Positions 6,376-9,962 of a DNA stretch of 9,962 bases are shown one piece after another. The stretch is from MGBC114844 sp910585855 (lineage in GTDB: Bacteria; Bacillota; Clostridia; Lachnospirales; Lachnospiraceae), in assembly GCA_965646165.1 (NCBI GenBank), contig CBFFYP010000113.1:1-9962 (forward strand), read 5' to 3'. Made by a program: the position numbers and the translations under genes. The notes under the pieces are model-generated. The model worked only from the letters and a program-made list of their open reading frames with translations, was not told the DNA's origin and ran no database searches. Position 1 is the first letter of the stretch. Every line of letters starts with the position of its first letter.

Positions 6376-6383
6376 AAAAGGAG
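6376..6383 (+). promoter_or_regulatory. Orphan Shine-Dalgarno sequence, probably the displaced rdgB ribosome binding site
   Basis: AAAAGGAG is followed by an AT-rich 8-nt spacer (TAATAAAT) but then by the transposon remnant instead of a start codon. It is plausibly the original rdgB ribosome binding site, cut off from its ATG by the insertion. This is inference from position only. Confidence 0.45.
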
Positions 6384-6395
6384 TAATAAATCTGA

Positions 6396-6470
6396 TGTCA
6401 ACTACCCATCCCCTAAAGGGAATGGGCTTGTAACTGCCCAGTCGTAGTAACGGCTTACGCCTCCGACCTT
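6396..6470 (-). ncRNA. Omega-RNA-like structured 3' end of the IS605 remnant
   Basis: On the minus strand this segment holds nested helices. GTCG/CGAC (6441-6444 with 6464-6467) encloses GGC-GUAA-GCC (6452-6461), a GNRA-type tetraloop. Then GGGCA/TGCCC-type pairing (6423-6427 with 6436-6440) competes with the terminal hairpin 6405-6426. In IS605 elements the tnpB 3' end and right end are transcribed as omega RNA, the guide of the TnpB nuclease. The arrangement fits that, with the guide taken from DNA just beyond 6396. Expression is unproven. Confidence 0.5.
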
Positions 6471-6504
6471 TAAACCTCGATAAGTATTACTACTTAAAGT
6501 AGCG

Positions 6505-6591
6505 TTACATCACAGGATGGTTGACAACACCCTTTACAACAAAGATATACTCTGCTGTAACTGCATCTGGTACTGAAACTTCCCATGCCAT
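6505..6591 (-). pseudogene. tnpB: Fragment of the tnpB C-terminal end
   Basis: A 28-codon minus-strand frame ends VVKGVVNHPVM before a stop at 6505-6507. The GVVxHPV ending resembles the C-terminal tail of TnpB proteins from Clostridia, and it lies exactly where the tnpB 3' end should be, just ahead of the omega-RNA region. The RuvC catalytic core and zinc finger are absent, so no nuclease can be made. Internal deletion of the element is the simplest reading. Confidence 0.42.
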
Positions 6592-6721
6592 GCAGTTGGT
6601 TTTTATACGTTTCAGATTTTACATTCACAACGATTGGTGTGAAAAACCTCTTATTTTAACTTTTCAAAGTACAAAGAGTGCCTTCAGAGCCATTGCTACC
6701 AACGGTTTTCTCTATGTATAG

Positions 6722-6750
6722 ATTGTAGCATAAAATAATGTTTTTTGCAA
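6722..6750 (-). promoter_or_regulatory. Minus-strand promoter in the left end of the IS605 remnant
   Basis: On the minus strand TTGCAA (6745-6750) is followed after exactly 17 nt by TACAAT (6722-6727), a near-consensus sigma-A promoter. It points inward from the left end toward the tnpB scrap and the omega-RNA-like region, as expected for the element's own promoter. Confidence 0.6.
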
Positions 6751-6808
6751 GAATTTATGAGGCTCTTCCCACCGCCTAAAGGCAGTGGGTTTCCGCCTAC
6801 GACAACAG

Positions 6809-6814
6809 AAAGGA
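6809..6814 (+). promoter_or_regulatory. Present ribosome binding site of rdgB
   Basis: AAAGGA lies 8 nt before ATG 6823. It sits at or just beyond the left end of the IS605 remnant and fixes the start. A longer reading frame from 6745 runs through the transposon hairpin and is not the real start. Confidence 0.75.
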
Positions 6815-6822
6815 ATTTATTT

Positions 6823-7425
6823 ATGAAAAGGGTAATATTTGCAACTGCAAATGAAGGAAAGATGAAAGAGATTCGTCTGCTGTTGGCAGATTTGGAGGTG
6901 GAGGTACTTTCATTAAAGGAGGCAGGGATTTTTGTTTCTATTACAGAGGACGGAAAAACTTTTGAAGAAAATGCATTGATTAAAGTAAAAACAGTAGGAA
7001 AAGAAGCACCCGAGGCAATTATATTGGCGGATGATTCTGGGTTAGAGGTAGATTATCTAAATCGGGAGCCGGGAGTTTATTCTGCACGTTATATGGGAGA
7101 AGATACTCCTTATTCCGTAAAAAATCAGGCGATTATTGATCGGCTTTCGGATGCTGTTAATGAAGAGCGCAGTGCACGTTTTGTCTGTGTAATTGCGGCA
7201 CTTTTGCCGGATGGACAGACTTTTACAACTCGTGCTACGATTGAGGGGCAAATCGGCTATCAAGAGGAAGGAGAGAATGGATTTGGTTATGATCCAATTT
7301 TATATCTTCCAGAATATCATACAACTACAGCAGGACTCTCTATGGAGGAGAAGAATCGTATCAGTCATAGAGGAAAGGCTTTGCGGCAGATGAAAGAGTT
7401 ACTGATAGATAAAGGAGTGATATAA
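6823..7425 (+). CDS. rdgB: XTP/dITP (non-canonical purine NTP) diphosphatase, RdgB/HAM1 family
   Basis: A 200-residue protein, the usual length for the family. It opens MKRVIFATANEGKMKEI with the nucleotide-binding TANEGK motif (8-13). It carries the metal-binding and catalytic LADDSGLEVD (68-77), GVYSARYMG (84-92), GFGYDPI (153-159) and the terminal SHRGKAL (181-187). The enzyme hydrolyses ITP, dITP and XTP to monophosphates and so keeps deaminated purines out of DNA and RNA. ATG 6823 is chosen over an upstream start at 6745, whose 26 extra codons translate transposon sequence. Its stop codon directly abuts the next gene's ATG, as in the conserved rdgB-ysnB pair of Bacillus. It is cytoplasmic. 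Confidence 0.96.
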   Translation: MKRVIFATANEGKMKEIRLLLADLEVEVLSLKEAGIFVSITEDGKTFEENALIKVKTVGKEAPEAIILADDSGLEVDYLNREPGVYSARYMGEDTPYSVKNQAIIDRLSDAVNEERSARFVCVIAALLPDGQTFTTRATIEGQIGYQEEGENGFGYDPILYLPEYHTTTAGLSMEEKNRISHRGKALRQMKELLIDKGVI

Positions 7426-7908
7426 ATGAAAATATTAATTGTAAGCGATACCCATAGAAGACATAAAAATTTGGAGCGTGTAATTCAAAAGAGCGGGCAT
7501 TTGGATTTGGTAATTCATCTTGGAGATGCAGAAGGAGAGGAAGAAGAGATTGCGTCAATAGTAGGATGTCCTTTAGAGATTATCGCAGGAAATAATGATT
7601 TTTTTTCTCGGCTGGATAAAGAAAAGGAATTGCGGATCGGAAAGTATAAAATTTTGCTGACACATGGACATTACTATTATGTAACAGTCGGAACAGAACA
7701 GCTTATTGCAGATGCACGAGCTCGTGGAATGGATATTGTGATGTTTGGACATACGCACAGACCCTGTATTGAGCAGGAAAACGGAATTACTGCTTTAAAT
7801 CCCGGAAGTATTTCTTTTCCACGGCAGGAGGGGAGGAAACCTTCTTATATTTTGATGGAAATTGATCGGGAGGGGGAAGCTCACTATACAATCAATTATT
7901 TAAAATAA
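7426..7908 (+). CDS. ysnB: YsnB-type metallophosphoesterase (MJ0936/YfcE family)
   Basis: A 160-residue protein with the complete metal-site set: VSDTHRRH (D8, H10), HLGDAEG (D34), AGNNDF (N56, D58), LTHGHYY (H80, H82), FGHTH (H109, H111) and LNPGSISFP (124-132). Proteins of this short MJ0936-like type are divalent-metal phosphodiesterases with unknown natural substrates. AAAGGAG at 7411-7417, inside the end of rdgB, lies 8 nt before the ATG, so the two genes are translationally coupled. It is a distant paralogue of the yfcE gene in this same window. A GCAGGAC/GTTCTGC hairpin follows about 30 nt after the stop but has no T-run, so no clear terminator is seen. It is cytoplasmic. Confidence 0.94.
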   Translation: MKILIVSDTHRRHKNLERVIQKSGHLDLVIHLGDAEGEEEEIASIVGCPLEIIAGNNDFFSRLDKEKELRIGKYKILLTHGHYYYVTVGTEQLIADARARGMDIVMFGHTHRPCIEQENGITALNPGSISFPRQEGRKPSYILMEIDREGEAHYTINYLK

Positions 7909-8018
7909 GAAATAAAAGGGATGGCTGGAAGCAGGACGGAGAAAAAGGCTGTTCTGCTATTCGGATTACCTTGAAATAGAAAAAATTTTAAGAAAATTCC
8001 AGAAAATAAAAAAAAGTG

Positions 8019-8047
8019 TTGACATTTTATTGCGGCTATACTATAAT
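8019..8047 (+). promoter_or_regulatory. Consensus sigma-A promoter of the second tRNA cluster
   Basis: Both boxes are perfect: TTGACA (8019-8024), 17 nt, TATAAT (8042-8047). An A-rich stretch upstream (about 7979-8015) could act as an UP element. The start would fall near 8054, about 40 nt before tRNA-Pro. This is the strongest promoter in the window, as expected for a stable-RNA operon. Confidence 0.88.
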
Positions 8048-8091
8048 GAATCTTGTGTTGGGAAATGTGAAGTAGTGATAAAGCAGTACAA

Positions 8092-8166
8092 CGGGGTGTG
8101 GCTCAGTTTGGCTAGAGTGCTTGATTTGGGATCAAGAGGTCGCAGGTTCGAATCCTGTCACCCCGA
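8092..8166 (+). tRNA. tRNA-Pro (TGG), copy 1
   Basis: A 75-nt cloverleaf. Acceptor CGGGGTG pairs with CACCCCG, and anticodon stem CTTGA/TCAAG encloses TTTGGGA (anticodon TGG). C1-G72 and discriminator A fit Pro. Its mature sequence is identical to copy 2 at 8926. Confidence 0.97.
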
Positions 8167-8198
8167 TGGAGAGAGTATATAACAGTTTCATATTTTAT

Positions 8199-8269
8199 GC
8201 GGGTGTAGTTCAATGGTAGAACACTAGCCTTCCAAGCTAGATACGTGGGTTCGATTCCCATCACCCGCT
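8199..8269 (+). tRNA. tRNA-Gly (TCC), copy 1
   Basis: A 71-nt cloverleaf. Acceptor GCGGGTG pairs with CACCCGC, anticodon stem CTAGC/GCTAG encloses CTTCCAA (anticodon TCC), and discriminator T fits Gly. It is identical to copy 2 at 9035. Confidence 0.97.
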
Positions 8270-8304
8270 TCATTATTGCAGAGGCAGTAATGGTTTGCTT
8301 TTTC

Positions 8305-8378
<74 letters not shown>

Positions 8379-8413
8379 TTTTTATCGCTCAGAGGTCTAT
8401 GCGGTAAAGGCAT

Positions 8414-8488
8414 GGTGGGTATAGCGCAGTTGGTTAGCGCGCCAGATTGTGGCTCTGGAGGTCTAGGGTTCGAGTCCCCATATCCACC
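8414..8488 (+). tRNA. tRNA-His (GTG), copy 1
   Basis: A 75-nt tRNA including the extra G-1 at 8414 facing discriminator C73, the identity mark for HisRS. Acceptor GTGGGTA pairs with TATCCAC (one G-T), and anticodon stem CCAGA/TCTGG encloses TTGTGGC (anticodon GTG). The T stem has an A-C mismatch that copy 2 lacks. Confidence 0.96.
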
Positions 8489-8531
8489 CTTTGCTTCTCT
8501 ATTTGCTTTATTTTTCTATTTGATAGTAGAT

Positions 8532-8603
8532 AGGGCTATCGCCAAGCGGTAAGGCACAGGACTTTGACTCCTGCATTCGTTGGTTCGAATCCAACTAGCC
8601 CTG
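8532..8603 (+). tRNA. tRNA-Gln (TTG)
   Basis: A 72-nt cloverleaf. Acceptor AGGGCTA pairs with TAGCCCT, anticodon stem CAGGA/TCCTG encloses CTTTGAC (anticodon TTG), and discriminator G fits Gln. It is single-copy, absent from the second half of the duplicated array. Confidence 0.96.
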
Positions 8604-8670
8604 CTTTTATTGAAAAAATAATTTATATAAAAAAACAGTTTGTTTAGGAAGTATAAAAAATAAAATATTT

Positions 8671-8743
8671 GGGATACTAGCTCAGACGGTAGAGCACTTG
8701 ACTTTTAATCAAGGTGTCGCGGGTTCGAATCCCGCGTGTCTCA
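8671..8743 (+). tRNA. tRNA-Lys (TTT), copy 1
   Basis: A 73-nt cloverleaf. Acceptor GGGATAC pairs with GTGTCTC, anticodon stem CTTGA/TCAAG encloses CTTTTAA (anticodon TTT), and discriminator A fits Lys. It is identical to copy 2 at 9336. Confidence 0.97.
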
Positions 8744-8841
8744 GTTTTTATGCATAGGGGCGTCCGAGTGAGATATATCAGCAAACGGATGAATACCCGG
8801 CGCAGGAGTAGAAAAAGTAATTTTTCCTACTTAACTTATAA

Positions 8842-8921
8842 GCGGATGTGGCGTAACTGGCAGACGCGCTAGACTTAGGATCTAGTGGGAGACCGTGCAG
8901 GTTCGATTCCTGTCATCCGCA
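8842..8921 (+). tRNA. tRNA-Leu (TAG)
   Basis: An 80-nt class II tRNA. Acceptor GCGGATG pairs with CATCCGC, anticodon stem CTAGA/TCTAG encloses CTTAGGA (anticodon TAG), and a short 11-nt variable arm TGGGAGACCGT follows. It lies 4 nt ahead of the second tRNA-Pro and is single-copy in the array. Confidence 0.96.
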
Positions 8922-8925
8922 TATC

Positions 8926-9000
8926 CGGGGTGTGGCTCAGTTTGGCTAGAGTGCTTGATTTGGGATCAAGAGGTCGCAGGTTCGAATCCTGTCACCCCGA
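8926..9000 (+). tRNA. tRNA-Pro (TGG), copy 2
   Basis: A 75-nt cloverleaf identical in its mature part to copy 1 at 8092 (anticodon TGG). The 3' flank also begins TGG in both copies and then diverges. Confidence 0.97.
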
Positions 9001-9034
9001 TGGGGTAAAATTTATAATAGTTATTTTGTATTGT

Positions 9035-9105
9035 GCGGGTGTAGTTCAATGGTAGAACACTAGCCTTCCAAGCTAGATACGTGGGTTCGATTCCCATCAC
9101 CCGCT
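9035..9105 (+). tRNA. tRNA-Gly (TCC), copy 2
   Basis: A 71-nt cloverleaf identical to copy 1 at 8199, with anticodon TCC and discriminator T. The spacers on both sides differ strongly from those of copy 1. Confidence 0.97.
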
Positions 9106-9139
9106 TCCTAATTGTAGCGGCGAGAAAGGGTGTTTTTTT

Positions 9140-9213
9140 GTGTCCGTAGCTCAGTTGGATAGAGCAACAGCCTTCTAAGCTGTGGGTCGGGGGTTCGAAT
9201 CCCTTCGGGCACA
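9140..9213 (+). tRNA. tRNA-Arg (TCT), copy 2
   Basis: A 74-nt cloverleaf with anticodon TCT. Compared with copy 1, the anticodon stem changes from ACGGC/GCCGT to ACAGC/GCTGT, a compensated G-C to A-T pair, showing selection to keep the fold. Confidence 0.97.
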
Positions 9214-9253
9214 TTCTTATCGTTTAACAATTTTGATAGGATGAAAAAGGTAT

Positions 9254-9328
9254 GGTGGATATGGCGCAGTTGGTTAGCGCGCCAGATTGTGGCTCTGGAG
9301 GTCCAGGGTTCGAGTCCCTGTATCCACC
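9254..9328 (+). tRNA. tRNA-His (GTG), copy 2
   Basis: A 75-nt tRNA including G-1 at 9254 facing C73. Acceptor GTGGATA pairs fully with TATCCAC, and the T stem CAGGG/CCCTG is perfect, whereas copy 1 has a G-T pair and an A-C mismatch at these places. The anticodon is GTG. Confidence 0.96.
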
Positions 9329-9335
9329 TTTTTAT

Positions 9336-9408
9336 GGGATACTAGCTCAGACGGTAGAGCACTTGACTTTTAATCAAGGTGTCGCGGGTTCGAATCCCGC
9401 GTGTCTCA
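9336..9408 (+). tRNA. tRNA-Lys (TTT), copy 2
   Basis: A 73-nt cloverleaf identical to copy 1 at 8671 (anticodon TTT). It is the last tRNA of the array and lies 7 nt ahead of the terminator. Confidence 0.97.
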
Positions 9409-9415
9409 TTTTTGA

Positions 9416-9446
9416 AGGATAGTCTAAAAGGGCTATTCTTTTTTTT
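9416..9446 (+). terminator. Intrinsic terminator of the second tRNA cluster
   Basis: AGGATAGTC (9416-9424) pairs with GGCTATTCT (9431-9439), with two G-T pairs, and closes a loop of about six bases. Eight T residues follow directly (9439-9446). Confidence 0.85.
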
Positions 9447-9466
9447 GGAGTTTGATGATGGAGGAC

Positions 9467-9792
9467 GCCAGATTCGAAAACGATGGGCATCCTGCTGTTC
9501 CGGTTTCCAAAAAGCAAGAAGTTCTAGGACTTCTGCCTTTTCCCTTATCCAACCAGACAGACCGGGGCGCAATTCGCCCTCATTTCGGTCGAAACGAAAT
9601 GGGTGTAAGGAAGGATTTTACCAGCCTTAAGATAGTCGCTTTCCTATCATCCGGGCTAAACACGCCCCTTTTTTTTCACACCCTGCATGGAAGCAGGATG
9701 TGAAAAAAATCTTAGGTTTTCGAGCAGAAGTCCAAGAACTTCTAACTTTTTTCCAAAGTCACTGCAGGCTGCCCATCGTTTTCGAATCTGGC
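9467..9792. repeat. Large imperfect inverted repeat: two facing ~77-bp copies
   Basis: Segment 9467-9495 matches the reverse complement of 9764-9792 at 28 of 29 bases (core CAGATTCGAAAACGATGGGC). Segment 9517-9536 matches the reverse complement of 9724-9743 at 19 of 20. Both pairs share a centre near 9630, so they are two inverted copies of one longer sequence. The stretch between them is hairpin-rich: 9565-9579, 9581-9601 and 9677-9702. No supported gene lies here; frames in the copies differ in product and lack ribosome binding sites. It may be a degenerate element or a structured RNA region. Confidence 0.65.
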
Positions 9793-9962
9793 TGTTTCCT
9801 GACCCCCGAACAAAAAAAGAATATTATTTAAATTTTGCCGAAAACTTGTTCTGTAATAAAATATCGTTTCAGCCGTGATTCAACTAACAGCGAGAGGCGG
9901 TTTGCTCCTGTTCTTTGTCTGCGACTTCGGAGAACGGTTAGAAAGTCTTGGGCTTCTGTGGA
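9793..9962. other. Unassigned sequence at the window end
   Basis: There is no reading frame with a credible start. A hairpin of type AACAG...CTGTT sits near 9877-9902. TTGCCG (9835-9840) and TAAAAT (9857-9862), 16 nt apart, could be a weak promoter toward something beyond the window, but this is uncertain. Confidence 0.35.

Larger units (their letters stand above)
6396..6807 (-). mobile_element. IS200/IS605-family remnant lacking transposase and full tnpB (PATE-like), with omega-RNA-like right end
   Basis: Two hairpins of identical design and orientation mark the ends: 6405-6426 (CCCAT-C-CCC-TAAA-GGG-A-ATGGG) and 6768-6789 (CCCAC-C-GCC-TAAA-GGC-A-GTGGG). Each has the same TAAA loop and a C-A mismatch at the same place, as in subterminal hairpins read by TnpA. 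Read on the minus strand, the left end is near 6807 and the right end, finishing GGGTAGTTGACA, is near 6396. Between them are a promoter, a tnpB tail scrap and a structured right end, but no intact gene. No tnpA fits in ~410 bp together with these parts. The ends are approximate. Such short elements can be moved in trans by a related TnpA. Confidence 0.75.
8926..9408 (+). repeat. Second unit of a duplicated tRNA block (Pro-Gly-Arg-His-Lys)
   Basis: The order Pro-Gly-Arg-His-(Gln)-Lys at 8092-8743 recurs here without Gln. The mature tRNAs are identical or nearly so, while spacers have diverged beyond easy alignment. This indicates an old tandem duplication with the tRNA bodies held by selection or gene conversion. 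Confidence 0.75.

Noticed and set aside
6521..6721. 66-codon plus-strand frame inside the transposon remnant
   Set aside because: It is antisense to the element, has no ribosome binding site, and composition is explained by the tnpB tail and leader.
6745..6822. 26-codon N-terminal extension of RdgB
   Set aside because: It translates the transposon hairpin; the family start and ribosome binding site both fit ATG 6823.
7940..7972. Terminator after ysnB
   Set aside because: The GCAGGAC/GTTCTGC stem has a 13-nt loop and no T-run.
8966..9214. Minus-strand reading frame across tRNA genes (GVTGFEPATS-type peptide)
   Set aside because: It is a translation of tRNA-Pro, Gly and Arg antisense; such peptides are well-known spurious proteins.
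9342..9572. Minus-strand frame ending RGIRTRDTLIKSQ
   Set aside because: Antisense of tRNA-Lys fused with the repeat region; no ribosome binding site.
9379..9878. Three plus-strand frames over the inverted repeat
   Set aside because: They begin inside tRNA-Lys or in hairpins, lack ribosome binding sites, and shared peptides reflect the DNA repeat.

Overview
The window is low-GC Firmicutes chromosome. Strong AGGAGG-type ribosome binding sites, tRNA genes without encoded CCA ends, a DUF1700/HAAS membrane protein, the rdgB-ysnB gene pair and the YpsC/YfcE gene set all fit a gut-type Clostridia, most likely a Lachnospiraceae. This is judged by eye; the species cannot be named.

Layout. (1) Positions 1-981: the last ~68 nt of a 23S rRNA, then eight tRNA genes (Asn, Glu, Thr, Ile2/CAU, Asp, Val, Leu, Arg), an internal promoter before tRNA-Thr and a terminator. 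No 5S rRNA lies between the 23S end and the first tRNA. (2) 1002-2330: a HAAS-type two-TM protein, a 69-residue Asn/Ser/Gln-rich protein, a strong terminator, and a 140-bp imperfect palindrome that looks like a dispersed repeat. (3) 2364-6216: a small rhodanese, then a compact run of a YfcE-type phosphodiesterase, a THUMP/SAM RNA methyltransferase and a secreted or anchored papain-family protease with a copper-amine-oxidase-like N-terminal domain and a lectin-like C-terminal domain, closed by a terminator. (4) ~6396-6807: a small IS200/IS605 remnant in minus orientation. It keeps both subterminal hairpins, a minus-strand promoter, a scrap of the tnpB 3' end and an omega-RNA-like structured right end, but has lost its transposase and nuclease genes. 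It lies between an orphan Shine-Dalgarno sequence and the start of rdgB. (5) 6823-7908: rdgB (house-cleaning NTPase) abutting a YsnB-type phosphodiesterase. (6) 8019-9446: a consensus promoter, twelve tRNA genes and a terminator. The order Pro-Gly-Arg-His-Gln-Lys-Leu-Pro-Gly-Arg-His-Lys shows an old tandem duplication. (7) 9447-9962: no convincing gene, but an inverted pair of ~77-bp repeats around densely hairpinned DNA.

How the genes work together: most of the window serves translation (rRNA, 20 tRNAs, rRNA methylation) and nucleotide house-cleaning. The accessory signals are the omega-RNA-bearing transposon remnant, the two palindromic repeat regions and the low-complexity small protein. 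No complete new defence or mobile system is visible.
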